Assembly (NCBI GenBank): GCA_965153455.1
Contig: OZ234499.1
Coordinates: 13,388,271-13,452,270 of the forward strand
Length of the DNA: 64,000 nucleotides
Source of the DNA: Sphagnum compactum
Lineage: Eukaryota; Bryophyta; Sphagnopsida; Sphagnales
Direction: 5' to 3'
The notes under the pieces were generated by a model. That model saw only the letters and a program-made list of their open reading frames with translations. It was not told the origin of the DNA and did no database searches. Of this stretch, positions 1-11,600 are shown piece after piece; the first letter of the stretch is position 1; each line of letters begins with the position of its first letter. The position numbers and the translations under genes are program-made.

Positions 1-1
1 G

Positions 2-274
2 CTTGGGTGCCTTATCCTACACATTGAAGTGCATTGCATAGACTCAAGCTTTGGCTGTCTACAAGTAGAATCCATGAGGACAATGCCAAGGACCTGAGAA
101 GGTCAAGAAGCTCTTGTGAACAAGGGTGTGTGATCATGCTTGTTGGGTACCACACTCTAGGTCACAAGGGCTCAAACCCTTTGTGAAGCCAGACTTCACT
201 TGGGTGCCTTTACCCCATACATGAAGTGCATTGCATCCACTCAGGCTTGGGCTGTCAACAAGTAGAATCCATGA
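2..274. repeat. Direct repeat in SDR intron, 197-bp period
   Basis: A segment of about 75 bases (2-77, beginning cttgggtgcc and ending tagaatccatga) recurs at 199-274 with scattered substitutions. The period is about 197 bases, and the window begins inside the array, so more copies may lie to the left. The repeat sits directly upstream of the splice acceptor of the dehydrogenase exon and so is probably intronic. Confidence 0.75.
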
Positions 275-382
275 TTTTCTTTGAGTCATGTTGTGATCAT
301 CAATTGATCATCACTGTAAACATGGAAGTATAGTAACCTAACATTACTGTTATTGTTGTGTTGTGTTGATTTGTAAATTCAG

Positions 383-823
383 GGCTTGGGGAACAACAAC
401 AAATATCATAAAATTCTATCTGACCGGGAGAACATCACTGAAGACTTAGTTGATGATTTTGTATATAAGTACTTGGAGGAAGTAGAAAATGGAACATGGA
501 AAGAAGGTGGTTGGCCTGACTGGACAAAACTGGGACAACAATTTCCATTTCGCACTTACTCTGTTTCCAAACTTGCAGTCAATGCTTATGTGAGTGCATT
601 GCACAATACTTTTGCTGCTGCTAGGGGAAGAAAATTAGGGCAACTTGTCAATGTCTTCAGCTGCTGCCCTGGTCTTGTGGACACAGACTTAGGTTTCCTA
701 GGTCGCCCTGTACCGAAGAAAACTCCTGAACAAGGTGCTGATACCCCAGTGTGGTTGGCCTTGTATTCTCCCAAAGGAGGCTCTGGAAAATTCTGGTCTG
801 ATCGGAATGAAAAGGAGTTTTAG
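383..823 (+). CDS. Short-chain dehydrogenase/reductase, last exon (partial gene)
   Basis: This is the C-terminal part of a classical SDR of the plant carbonyl reductase / neomenthol dehydrogenase-like group, NAD(P)H-dependent oxidoreductases acting on carbonyl or hydroxyl groups of small molecules. There is no ATG. Coding begins after a splice acceptor (attcag, ending at 382) and runs to the stop at 821-823. Visible family marks are the catalytic YSVSK (YxxxK), the preceding YLEEVENGTWKEGGWP stretch, CPGLVDTDL after the active site, and the C-terminal TPEQGADTPVWLAL and GKFW motifs. The Rossmann glycine motif and catalytic Ser lie in upstream exons outside the window. The substrate cannot be told from this exon. 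The family call is firm; the exact enzyme is not. Confidence 0.85.
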   Translation, partial: GLGNNNKYHKILSDRENITEDLVDDFVYKYLEEVENGTWKEGGWPDWTKLGQQFPFRTYSVSKLAVNAYVSALHNTFAAARGRKLGQLVNVFSCCPGLVDTDLGFLGRPVPKKTPEQGADTPVWLALYSPKGGSGKFWSDRNEKEF

Positions 824-1709
824 TATGTGTTGTTGATTACTGTACTAGGGAATGGAGTTCTACCCAAGAATGTGGCAAGCCCATTAGGGCAAGTTGTTGT
901 TCTGATAATTGGTATCAGGTTTCACCTCAAACAACTAAGGACGGCACCTTACACAGAAGGTTCATTCCTCCCATAATAAGTTACCTTTAAGCATAAGGTT
1001 CCTCCTCCCCTAGCTTGCTTTGCTTTCAGCATTTTTTTGGGGGTTAAGTTTGCTTTCTTCAAGTGGGCTTGACAAGAGCTCCTTCTTTCATCCCCGTTAC
1101 TATCACGGTACTGAAAAAGGTCCTGAGCTTAAAAAATGAGTGCAGTTTTAGTAATTGCTCAAGTATTAGCTTTTGCATCTCCTCTATACAAGACTCTTGC
1201 CAAGGATTTGTAGTTTCACAATTTTGTCCAGCAATTGCAACAAAATGATCACCCAAATTTTGAAACATTGTGCAATTAAAATAATTTAATGACAAAGGGA
1301 GGAAGAAAATGAATGTTCAATACTCCCTTCATACTGCATTAAGGAAACTCAAAGAGGCAACCATAAGCAATCAAAACAAATGAACAAGAGTTGCAAGAAT
1401 CACATCTAACACCAAAACATGGAATTGTCGAAATTAGTAGAAGGTTAAACTGCAGATTTTTAGGTGTGTGCAACTTGTCATGTCGAAATGTAAACTCTAA
1501 GATCCACCAAAGTCTTTCAATCTGATTCAAATCCAGCTAAAACATTTAACTCCTCAAATAAAATCAGGCAAATGACCAATTCGACAATTGGATTGAAAGA
1601 TTTTCACCAAGAAGGAGACCTATTGATAATTTTGTATACCTACTTTATGCTAGACATTAGGGTTACTAAAGGTACATTCTCAAGTTCATGCCTCAAATAC
1701 ACTGTCTAA
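824..1709. other. Spacer after SDR gene
   Basis: The 3' untranslated region of the dehydrogenase gene, then AT-rich spacer. Only short chance frames are present and I recognise nothing coding. Confidence 0.5.
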
Positions 1710-2829
1710 GTTTCTTTCTCATCTCATTTGTGGATTTGTTTGTCCATCCTCTCGAATGTTTTAGAGTGTGTCCCCATATGCTTGGACCCTTTTCTTATTT
1801 GTTCTTTGGGTTGTTTTTTCTTTGTAGGGAATGGGGACCTTCACACAAATATAAAAATAATAGATCAATTGTTAGACACTCTATCAATTTGTCATCACTC
1901 TACCTTGTTACATCTCTAGTCAACATCATAAAAGCTAAGTACAATGGCTAGAGAAATTTCTAACATGGTATGAAAGCTTGAGGGACTGAAACAAGAAGGT
2001 TTTACAAAAGAGTGAAAAAGACAAAAAGTTTTAAGGAGATCAACAAAAGGAGCTTCAAGTGGCAAAAGGAACTAAGGGAATGGAGGATACCAAAATTGGA
2101 AAAAACCCAACTAAATGAACCATTCACCAGAAAAAAAAACATTTTAGCAAAAAATTGTGGGAATTTTTTAACAAACCCAAGTAGCTCCAAGCCTTCAATC
2201 ATTGAATCCAGTAGGGTTATAAATCTATAATATAGAATTTTTCTCCAACACATACATGTTTGGTGATAAACATAAAAACAAAAGCCATTATCCAAAAAGG
2301 CACAAAAGTGTATGGGAGAGGTCTATAAAAGTTGGAGATAGAACCTTATATTAAACTGTGCGGTGAACATCATCTCTAAACACCAAAACCATTTTTTGCA
2401 ATTGCAAATTAGGTCACATGAATTTTGAAGCCCTACACAATTTCACAAATAGAGAGAGAGCTTTAGGAATACCCAAGCCCCTTGAAACATAATGTCCCAC
2501 TTGTGAAATATGTTTCACATGGAAATAGTGGAGAATTTTTTTTCTTAAAATGAGCAAATGGAAAGCACAAAGAGTCTTTGATCGTCTTGTTCATTTATTG
2601 GTCTATCTATCCATCCTTTACAAGGTTCGAGACCTACGTCCCTCTATGTTTCCCCTCTTCCTATTTATTCTTTGAGTTGTCTACTCTTCGCAAAAAGTGA
2701 GGACCTTCACAATAATATAACAAACAAATCAATTGTTAGTCACTTTGTCTATATGTTATCCCCCTACCCTATTGCATCCCTAGTCAACATCCTAAACGCT
2801 AAGGCCAATAACTAGAGAAACTTGTAACA
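1710..2829 (+). mobile_element. Degenerate short LTR retroelement (TRIM-like)
   Basis: Two diverged direct repeats of about 255 bases lie 864 bases apart, at roughly 1710-1965 and 2573-2829. They share blocks such as ggaccttcaca, caattgttag, ctagtcaacat and ctagagaaa. Immediately after the left copy, at 1966, is tggtatgaaagc. This is two mismatches from tggtatcagagc, the usual primer-binding site complementary to initiator tRNA-Met in plant Copia elements. The interior of about 600 bases has no recognisable gag or pol, as expected for a non-autonomous TRIM. The outer left boundary is uncertain and no target duplication was identified. Confidence 0.45.
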
Positions 2830-4418
2830 ATTTTTAATGCTATAATTAAATCTTTTGTGGATCATACATGTTACCATTCATTGCCACCTTGTTCCTACTT
2901 TGTATGTGTGAGATTGCATCAATTTAATTCATTATTTTTATTCTAATCGACTTTTGTACCCAAAGGAATTACTAAAATCTCTAACTACACTTTCCACATG
3001 GGAGAGTCATTCCAATGCTTAAGAATTGGATTGGAAATCAACCTTTTACATTTCAAATTGTGTCATATTAAAGGGTCATTCAACTATCCACATTATTGTC
3101 CAAACCCGAAGAAGCTTGTCTATTGAAAAACAAAGTGGGAACTTATGTTTCTCCTTTCATCCCATTGTTAAGGAAGGGATGATGTAGTTTGTTCATTTTG
3201 TTTGTTTTGTCATATTGAGATCTCCCAACAACAGGCCTTGGTTGTGTTCTTGGTACAACTTGAATGTGCTAGATGTGTAAAGGGTGCAATGGGGTCATTT
3301 TGTAATGTTAGACCTATAATACAAGAATTAGTAAATTTCGAGTCTTTCATCACCTGATATTCAACAAAATTTTAATTTTTAATTTTTAGAAATTTGGGAA
3401 TGCATTCTTGAAATAGTGATGTTGGAAAGCCTTCGAATGAGTACAAGTACACCAAAGTGACTTTGCAATTTTCAGGCCTATAATGGTGGTGGGAGAACTA
3501 CTGAATTTTGAGTAACTTTTATGTGATTCAAAATTTGATAATCGGATTTCAAGCTTTTAGTGGAATTGGATTTCACCACAAATGCATATATTGTGCTTAC
3601 AATACTTGCTCAAGAGCACAAGCCACACCAATAATGTTGCAAGGTGAGCCAAGATTAGGGTTTGGGTATCTGAGTCTTGGTGGATGGAGGTTTATGATGG
3701 ATGAAAGGAAAGGCAGATGGACAAACATGTTAGGGCTGTTGCATGGGAATGGTTGACAAAAGGTCATTAAAACAAAGGGATTGGGCTATGACGGGACACC
3801 ATCACAAAAGAGGGAAAGGGAAAAAATCATTTCTTTCCTCACAAAGTATCATATCTTATCTACAAAACCTTTTGTAGATTAAGAAATGGTTTCTTTCTAA
3901 TTTGCATATTTCCCCTTCTCCAAAATTCTATAATTGGATTTACAACTATTAAATAATGGGCTACTATGATTCTCTTGGAGGAAGCAAAAAAATTTCTGGA
4001 AAAATCTTCATGTGATTAGATCATCAATACTTACATGCGTTTTTCATGGTGATATGTGATCATTATCTGGTGCAACCATATTTCATCAATTGATGTTGTC
4101 CATTGTTTGAAAGCTTATTGATTTTTGTGAAATGTGTGGATCACCTCATTTTTATGTTGAAGCCATTTCATTGAGACTTGATCACCACGGATCCTTAATG
4201 TCCAATTCACAACAGATTTGGTGACAATTTTGTGCAAGATTATCTTGAATGTTTAGATTGTGAAAACTACCAGATGGGTCATATGATTACTCAATATTCA
4301 AGCAAGAGAAGTTGCAGTGATGAACATTTCTTGTGCAAGGAGATGCAGTCGTCACAAATGATTTGTGAAACAACTCTTGTAGTGAGAGCATTGCACATGT
4401 GAGTGCAATGTGAGTCAA
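2830..4418. other. Spacer, no gene recognised
   Basis: AT-rich DNA with only short frames. Part of it (3508-3756) is open but resembles nothing I know and lacks an ATG-based frame with coding character. Confidence 0.5.
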
Positions 4419-4976
4419 ATGACAAATGTGACGGCATCTAAGAAGACACAAAACAATGCACCAGCTCATGGTCATAACTGTTTCGGTGATGGATCTAGAG
4501 AGCCACCACCTCCTTCAGATGAGAAAGAGCCTTGGGTTTCACCATCTGACAACATCCTTAGAAAATCTACACCTACAATTCCCAGAGCTAGGAAGAATTC
4601 CAAAACCTGTTCCAGACTTCCAAGAGCCGTATCAGCCCCAACATCCCCAACAATGCGTTCAGGAAATTCTACACCTGCAAAGCCCGGTTCACAATCTCCA
4701 TCACCAAATCAGAAACCATCAGGCACAAGGTTGACATGTTGGGGTTCTTGCATGGGATCCAGAAAAAAGACCCAAAAAGCTCATCCAAAACTTCCTATAG
4801 ACTACACCCCTGACACCATACCCCGAAAACATACTCCTCCTGATTACAGCTCCCCCACTTGCAGCCGATCAGCAGAGCTTCAATCCAAGAAGAAGAAGAG
4901 TCCTAGGTTAGGAATTCTCCTCATATACCCACCAATAAGTTCATGCCTTCATGTTTGCAACAGCAAAGAGTCATAA
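4419..4976 (+). CDS. Ser/Pro-rich basic protein, hypothetical (possibly one exon)
   Basis: An open frame from ATG 4419 to a stop at 4974-4976 encodes about 185 residues, rich in Ser, Pro, Thr, Lys and Arg (SAPTSPTMRSGNSTPAKPG, then SQSPSPNQKP). A distinctive LTCWGSCMGSRKK follows. The stretch is richer in GC than its flanks, and its composition is unlike a chance frame. A good donor (cctag/gttagg at 4908) follows the KKKKSPR codons, so the real exon may end there, with the last 20 or so residues being intron. The CWGSCMGSR string recalls, weakly, the N-terminal region of some plant receptor-like cytoplasmic kinases. No kinase domain follows in this window, so it could be a gene fragment or an unrelated disordered protein. 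Function unknown. Confidence 0.4.
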   Translation: MTNVTASKKTQNNAPAHGHNCFGDGSREPPPPSDEKEPWVSPSDNILRKSTPTIPRARKNSKTCSRLPRAVSAPTSPTMRSGNSTPAKPGSQSPSPNQKPSGTRLTCWGSCMGSRKKTQKAHPKLPIDYTPDTIPRKHTPPDYSSPTCSRSAELQSKKKKSPRLGILLIYPPISSCLHVCNSKES

Positions 4977-7900
4977 TAAAACTTCTCATGAATAGTGATG
5001 AAATATATGCATGAGAATTTCAACATAAAGAATGAATTTTGAGTTTTTTTTTTCATGGAATCAACATGATATATCAATAGCTTTTCCAACTCTACATGTT
5101 TAAAAAGTCTCATAGAACTTGAAAATTAAGCCATAGATACACACAGAGACTAATCTCATAGAGTGTTTAGAAATTGGATTAACCTGGCTTGAATTATGAC
5201 AAAGATAGTTGCAAATTTGAAGAATTGAGGACTAATTAAGCCTTCTTCAACCTTGAGGACTAAAGATGGGGACATGGTTGGCTTATTGGGCAGTAAGTCG
5301 AGGTGCACAATATCATGACAAGAATTTGGCAAATTCTTGAAGGAACAAATCGCTGCTCCAATGCACCTGATGTGGTTGCTTTCCTTAGATAATTTGTCAA
5401 TGCACTCCAATCCTACAACAAATTCTTTGTAGTTTTGTATACAGATTAATACTCTTTTAGTGCCACAAAAGGTGCAATTTGCAAAGGGGTTGTTGCAATT
5501 TAGTTCAAACAACCAGCAATCACCAAACCTCATTGTAAAATGATTATTTTGTGGTATGTTGAAATTTGGAATTTGTGGGAAGCACAAAACAATAATGTTT
5601 CCATAAATCATGGAATTTGAGCAAATGTGCAAATGTAAAGGGCAAGATGGGTGTCCTTCGTATTCCCAAATATTCACCAACAACTTTGATCAATCCAACA
5701 TCAACTAGAAATTAGCTGGAATTGTTAGAAATCCAACATGATCCTAGTAAGGGGAACTGGATTATTGAAGAGAGTAAAATGCTAAAACTCAGGAGCAGTA
5801 TCAAATCTTTCAGATTTCAACGAAACTAGAGCGTACTACATAGTGATAAGTATGCCTGTTACATTATAGAGAATCGCCAGTACAGCTACATCACAAATAT
5901 GGAAGAAAAAAAAACCTTGATGGCATCTTTGATTTGTCAAATGCTTCAGTTTCCATGGAGGGGTTGGGACCTTGTTTGATTGTCAGTTGCACATGTTTTC
6001 TGTTGAGTTCAATCAAATAGTTGGCTACGAGATGCCTGCAAAGTTTCCAATTTTGTTATGAACAGAACCAATCAAACTGTTCAATCAAGCTTGCCAAAAT
6101 CAATAAATGGATAGTGAAAAATTGTCTTTGCAACCCTTTATAGCAAGGGTTGTTCGTTTTATGCCAAACAAGACAAATAACCATCGTAGGTGATGAAATA
6201 GTCATCATCACTAACAGCTTCTCTTCAGTCTTGCACATTGTTAAGGCAAACCTCATGAGTAGGACCAAAGTGACCTTGCAACCGCAGAGGAGGAAGGGGA
6301 GGCCTCGAAATGTTGTGAATGCAATTGTTACACTTCCAAACAACAAACAAATATTAGATAAACAAGCTTTACCTCTTACTAAGAATGAAAGCACATCTGG
6401 ATCAAACACAAAACAAATGAAGCGAACCGTAGACATTCGAATGTTGAGTGCAACATGAAAGAAAATCAACCTTTAATGTGGATTAGTACCATACTGATAC
6501 ACATGGGAAAATTGGGTGCATACAAAGTGGGTTGGAGAGGAAGAGTTAGAACGAAGGTGGTAATGCTTGCAGAAAGGTTCAATTTGGTGTTCAAACATGT
6601 GGCAACTACTGGATGATATGGATGCCAAGTGTGGGGCTACATGAAAGTATTGATACCAACCCAACAGCATTTGAGCAGCTTGACCAGCTACATGATATAC
6701 TCCTACTGAATGCTCAATTCTTTGCACATGGCAACAGCATATACAGTGGCAGAGACCTGTGCATTCAAATAACAGAATCCCAAACCATAAACCCTAACCC
6801 TAACGTTTGTTTCTTGTCAAAGACGGCATGCCAACCAAATTGGTCAATGGGGGTTATGGATAGAGAAACCAAAATCAAAGCAACAAGTTAACAAAAACAC
6901 TAAAGGCTTCACACGTGTACTCGAAATTTCTGCACATCAAAAATCAATATAGATAGCAAGCTCAGCTAATCTCTTCACATTGTGTAATCTGTTTTCGCCA
7001 TAAGATCATGCACACAAACTCCTAGTGCAAAGTAAAATCTCATTTGAGCATACATGGGTTACATGGATACATCTTATCTTAAAATTGATGATGTGATGAC
7101 ACAAAAATTAGCTGCAAACTTCTATACAGATATGGCACATTTTTCTCTGTCCAGCCAATAGGAGCATTTGAAAAAACCTTGGTAATTTAGGTTCACTAAT
7201 CCTTCCTTATACTTACAAAATTTTCATGAATTTGGGTAACGCTCAATATATCAAATTACTGCCAATTCTTGTGGGCATCTGTCTGAAGGTTTGCATCTGT
7301 TTTACTTCTCATTTCTAAGCCCACTCATTGTCTGATAAGTATCCAAATTTTCCTTTCCCTTTACATATAACCCACTTGACTACATAATGCATCAACAAGC
7401 GGCTCACTGAATAATGGCTTTGCCCCGTAAATGACATCCATGAGGATGATAAATATTCAACATACTAAATTGGGTCCTTCAGTTGAGGTAGAAATGTTTC
7501 TGTGATGCGCTCCATGTGACCCTAGAATTGAGGGATAACCTTCTTTGGCCTGTTTCTGGGCGCATCACAATGTCTCTACACTGAAAGGCAGAGCCTATAA
7601 AACCAACTTGGCTGTGACCCAAATTGTATATTCTTTTGAAGAAATTTTGAACAACAAATGGATGCTGATGTACCATTAAGTCCCCCTTCTAGTGAAGGTT
7701 TTTGATAAAGGAAGAGGTTTGAGAGCACTACAGCTGAGAAGAAAACCGAGTTGGAAGTGAGTTTTTGTGTGAATAGAACAACGATTTGGCCACATCAAGA
7801 AGCAGCAACATAATCAGCATACAAATCTTCTGTCGTGACAAACTTGACAAGAGACTTCATGTTCAGCTGGATTGAAGACTACCCAATTAGATCCGTGTTC

Positions 7901-9250
7901 TTGATCAAATGATATTGATCTGGATTGATCCAAAGCTTGCAATGGTATTCTGACCCAGAAAGCTGAATACGTGGTATCAAGTCAAGGATTTGAAGAAGGT
8001 TTGGAGAATGACATAGCCATTTTACAAATCACCTCTGAGGAACACATCTTGAACCAAAAGTCTGTGTGGAACAAAATCCTTTGACAAAATTGTATTTGGG
8101 TACAACAAATTCTTTTGCCAATCCTCCCACTCCCACTTTTGCATGCCTTGCATATACACAATCCAAATTCCAACCCAAAAATTCTGATCCAAAGTTTGTT
8201 GAAATAAAAACTCTTTGAAGAGATTGCAGTAGTAGCTCCAGCAATTTGCAGAAATCGGTTGTAGATTGGCTGCAGGTTGGTGTTGCACCATTGTATCGTC
8301 TGTGGGCATGTGCAAGTCCTACCAAAGAATTTTGAAGTTGTGTGATAAGTTACTTTGGGCCTGATGATCTTTCCTCTTTGGGGCTGGACCCAAATGTTGC
8401 CAGCATCCCAAGTTCACTGCCAGACAATCTTGTAGACACAAAAACTTCAACCAAATTCTTCACTTGAATTTTCTTTTGAATTTGGGTACAATAAAACCCA
8501 AGCTAGAGAATTTCTTTGTGAGTAGTAGTTGCAAGTAGAGGAACCTTTCAAACGTTGTTGTCACTTTCCCTCCCAAGAAGCCTCCTCCTCTCAAGTGTAC
8601 CTACAGCAACCATGAGAAAAACCTCTTCAGCAACCTTGCACATGAAAGATCATTCCAAGATGGAAAAATCTGAAGAAATTCCTTTGCAAATTTGGACTCA
8701 ACAATATTTGAAGAAACCTCACAGGTTTTTGTAATTTCGAATCTGACCAACAATGTCTGCCATACCAAATTTGTCCCAAATCCCAACTCAGAATGGTGTG
8801 AGAGCTTTTTTCTCAAACAATTCTCGAAGATGAGTTACATAGTGCCTGACCAATTTCTCCACTAATTAAACAATTCTGTGAAAAGCTGTCTGTCGCCAAA
8901 GCAAAAATAAATTAAAATCAACGATTTGTGAGATTTCTGGATGGGATTCAGATGTTGAATGCAAAGAGAAAACATCAATCAGGTCCTGTAGTGCAAGGTG
9001 AAGAATCCAATTACAAACCTTTGAGGAAGATGCAATAGCAATCAATTGTCTCTCGTATGCTTGATGAGATGCAGACAGTCTATGCACAATTTCAAGCATC
9101 CTTATTGAAAGCTCAAATCCAGTTCAAGCTTCAAATAATGGAGAGCTTGGCCCACTCCCGTCACTCTAGTCTCATCCCAAAGCTCCCGTCCACCCCTCTT
9201 GTCCGAGTGTGAGAAGCTAAGGAGTGTGCCCCAGGTTCTTCTTCCTTTCC
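4977..9250. other. Spacer with unassigned frames and a telomere-like string
   Basis: No gene is recognised in 4.3 kb. The longest frame, 5156-5683 on the minus strand (175 codons), has no motif I know. A frame at 6150-6458 plus contains RRKGRPRN, an AT-hook-like string, but no credible start. At 6787-6804 the sequence aaaccctaaccctaac is a short plant-telomere-like motif. The 3' untranslated region of the minus-strand coiled-coil gene probably occupies the right end. Confidence 0.4.
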
Positions 9251-9470
9251 ACCATCATCTCCTCCCCAATTGCTTTGAAGAATGGAGAGCATGGCTCACT
9301 CCAATTGATCATCATCATCTTCTTCCCAATTGCTTTGAAGACTAGATCGAGAGCTTGATTCACTCCTCATCATCATTTTGAAGAATGGTGTCAAGCTTGG
9401 CTTCTTGGGCTCACACATAGTGATCATCATCATCATCTCCCCAATTACTTCGAAGAATGGAGATCTGACC
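9251..9470. repeat. 60-bp degenerate tandem repeat over a gene end
   Basis: Units carrying the core ccccaattgctttgaagaatgg, with atcatcatc on one side and a gagagc / ctcact tract on the other, occur at 9251-9310, 9311-9370, 9371-9427 (core partly lost) and 9428-9470. The last unit contains the final codons and the stop of the minus-strand coiled-coil gene. Confidence 0.75.
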
Positions 9471-11267
9471 ATCTTTGAGCAACAATTCTTCATCAAGCTG
9501 GCGAAGACGACGATTCAAGAGCTCCAATTCCAAGCTCATGTGCAAAGCCTCTTGAGCCATGCTGTCTCCTTCCTTGCGCAGTTCATCCCTCTCTTTCACA
9601 ACCAAAGCAAGCTCTTTACTCTTTTGCTTGGAGGCAAGTGTGCTCTTGTCCAAGTCAGTCTCGAGTTCCTTCATCCGCTCCACCCTCTGGTTGAGCTCCT
9701 TCTCAAGCTCAGACAATCTGAGGTACGCATCTGCAAGGGAGCACAGAAGCTCATACCTCTCCAGACTCAATTCCTCTTGATCTTGCAGCAACAAAGTGCA
9801 GTGTGCTTGAGATTGTCGCAGATCTTCTTCCAAGGAAACTACATACTCTTGAAGCATCAGCTCGCACTTGGAAGCTCCTGCAGGCTCCTTCTCCTCCTCG
9901 TCTTCTGCTAGCTGCGTGATCAGGTGGTGTGTGATCAGCTTGGAGCGAGACTTCGATGTCGCAGCAGCAGCAGCAGCAGCAGCCCCGGCGCTTTTATGTC
10001 GTAACCTGTCGAGCAGAGCCTTATTCTCGAAGCGCAAGAGAGTGGTTTCACGCCTTGCAGCAGCCAGTTCTCTCCGCAGATCGTCAGCCGCTGTCTCCAA
10101 GTCGCTTAACCTGTACAATTCCCAGCTTTGAAGCTGCAGCAGCTCCTGATCATTGTTCTTGTTCATCTTGTTCATCTTCTTCTTTTTGGAGCTACCTAGA
10201 GCTGCTGCATCATCATCATCCTTGAAGCAGCCATGATGATTCTTGAGCGCCTGTCGAAGCCCATAGAGACTCTTCTCATGGTTCATGCAAAGCTCCTGCA
10301 ATCCATCCACCGATTCTTGAAGAACTCTCATCTTTTCTTCTTCGTCGTCCTTCTTGTGCGCATAATTCACGTCTGCACGTAGCAGCTGATCTTTTTCTTC
10401 CAAATCACGATGAGTCTGCTGCACCGCGTTATGGCCAGAAGCTGCTGCTACAAGCCCGGCGCGTCGACAGTCCTCATGATCATCAGTGCCCGAGTGCTGC
10501 TGCTTGCAGAGGTCGGCGATCATAAACTCCGCTCGCTCCAGCCTCTTGCGAAGCACATCCACATGCATCTCCACCTCGTTCACCTTGTCACTGAACACGG
10601 CCTCCATGCCCTCAAAGCTCCTAATTCTATGTAACCGCGCCGCCGCTAATTCCTGCTGCTCCTCCTGCTGCTGTTGCTCCTCCTCCTCCTCCTCCTCCTC
10701 CTCCCCCTCATCCATACTCAAGCTGCTGCTGATCCTCTCTTTCAAACCTCTATGATCACTGATCATCACCTTGACATGGGCGGCGGCATCATCATCATCA
10801 GCAGCAGCATCACGTCCCTGCTGAGCATCATCATGCCAGTCCAAAACTTCTAGCAATCCACTTCCCGAAAATCTTCTTCTACTCTTCAACCCTACTAGTG
10901 TTCTTAATCCTGTCGATAAGGTTAAAGCACCAGCAGCAGGATGAGCTACCACAGGGTGATGCGAATTCTCTTTCCCGGAAACAGTTTTCTTGCGAGATTC
11001 TGTGTCGATCACACCCGGCCACAACGTAAGCATCCTATGAGCAGCTAGTCCTTCTTCAGAAACGCCTACAAGACGAGTATGAGGCGCTGCAACATCGGTT
11101 ACAACCTGCTCTTCAGTAGTACTATCTTCTGCATCCACAGCCAAGCTCTGACTTCCAATTACTCCAATACGTCGTCCATGATGCTCCAAAATTGCTACAG
11201 CTTCATGATCAAATCTAGTGTTGCAATTAGCAGCTCTGTCAAATTCCTGATCTTCCTCTTCTTCCAT
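9411..11267 (-). CDS. Large acidic coiled-coil protein, unknown function
   Basis: A single open frame on the minus strand. The first in-frame ATG is at 11267 (MEEEEDQEFDRAAN), giving 618 residues to the stop at 9411. The frame stays open upstream of this ATG to a TGA at 11496-11498, through a Gly/Arg-rich segment and AKYDHVASVVAAHRWRSSII, with no further ATG. An upstream exon spliced into this stretch is therefore likely. Residues about 190-205 are a poly-Glu then poly-Gln run. The middle and C-terminal halves are long heptad-type coiled coil, and there is a short poly-Ala tract. The C-terminus, LNRRLRQLDEELLLKDGQI, looks conserved in type, and the protein ends in DDDDDHYV, inside the 60-bp repeat. 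No enzymatic domain or membrane segment is visible. A scaffold or cytoskeletal role is only a guess. Confidence 0.7.
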   Translation of the reverse strand: MEEEEDQEFDRAANCNTRFDHEAVAILEHHGRRIGVIGSQSLAVDAEDSTTEEQVVTDVAAPHTRLVGVSEEGLAAHRMLTLWPGVIDTESRKKTVSGKENSHHPVVAHPAAGALTLSTGLRTLVGLKSRRRFSGSGLLEVLDWHDDAQQGRDAAADDDDAAAHVKVMISDHRGLKERISSSLSMDEGEEEEEEEEEQQQQEEQQELAAARLHRIRSFEGMEAVFSDKVNEVEMHVDVLRKRLERAEFMIADLCKQQHSGTDDHEDCRRAGLVAAASGHNAVQQTHRDLEEKDQLLRADVNYAHKKDDEEEKMRVLQESVDGLQELCMNHEKSLYGLRQALKNHHGCFKDDDDAAALGSSKKKKMNKMNKNNDQELLQLQSWELYRLSDLETAADDLRRELAAARRETTLLRFENKALLDRLRHKSAGAAAAAAAATSKSRSKLITHHLITQLAEDEEEKEPAGASKCELMLQEYVVSLEEDLRQSQAHCTLLLQDQEELSLERYELLCSLADAYLRLSELEKELNQRVERMKELETDLDKSTLASKQKSKELALVVKERDELRKEGDSMAQEALHMSLELELLNRRLRQLDEELLLKDGQISILRSNWGDDDDDHYV

Positions 11268-11600
11268 AACGACACGGATTTGTTGTTGCGGTCTTCTTTT
11301 TCCTCCTCCTCCTCCTCTTCCTTCTCCAACTCCTACTCTTCCTCTTCCTCCTCCTCCTCCACCGCCTGTGGGCTGCAACGAGACTTGAAATTCCTTGATG
11401 ATACTACTCCTCCACCTATGTGCAGCAACAACAGATGCGACATGATCATACTTGGCGAGAAGCTTGAAAGCATCATCATCTTCTTCTTCAATTCTTCACA
11501 CACAGCACGATTACTCCCACAACAACAACAACAACATCATCACCATCATCATCATCAGCAGCAGCAGCACAACATCTTCATGATCAAAAACCAAAAAACT
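11268..11600 (-). promoter_or_regulatory. 5' leader or first exon of coiled-coil gene
   Basis: Minus-strand sequence upstream of ATG 11267. The stretch 11268-11495 is open in the same frame and reads like protein, so it may be coding after splicing. Farther up, simple runs (TGCTGC, TGATGA, TGTTGT; 11517-11576) and a nine-codon upstream frame (11555-11581, ATG to TGA) sit where a leader would lie. I could not fix the true transcription or translation start. Confidence 0.35.

Noticed and set aside
5156-5683. 175-codon minus-strand frame
   Set aside because: No recognisable domain and composition unlike the confirmed genes here. Kept only as a mention in the spacer entry.
9559-10755. Several plus-strand frames opposite the coiled-coil gene (Ser/Leu-rich, Cys/Ser-rich)
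   Set aside because: They mirror the Glu/Lys/Gln/Ala-rich minus-strand codons (GAA/CTT, GCA/TGC runs) and have no independent support.
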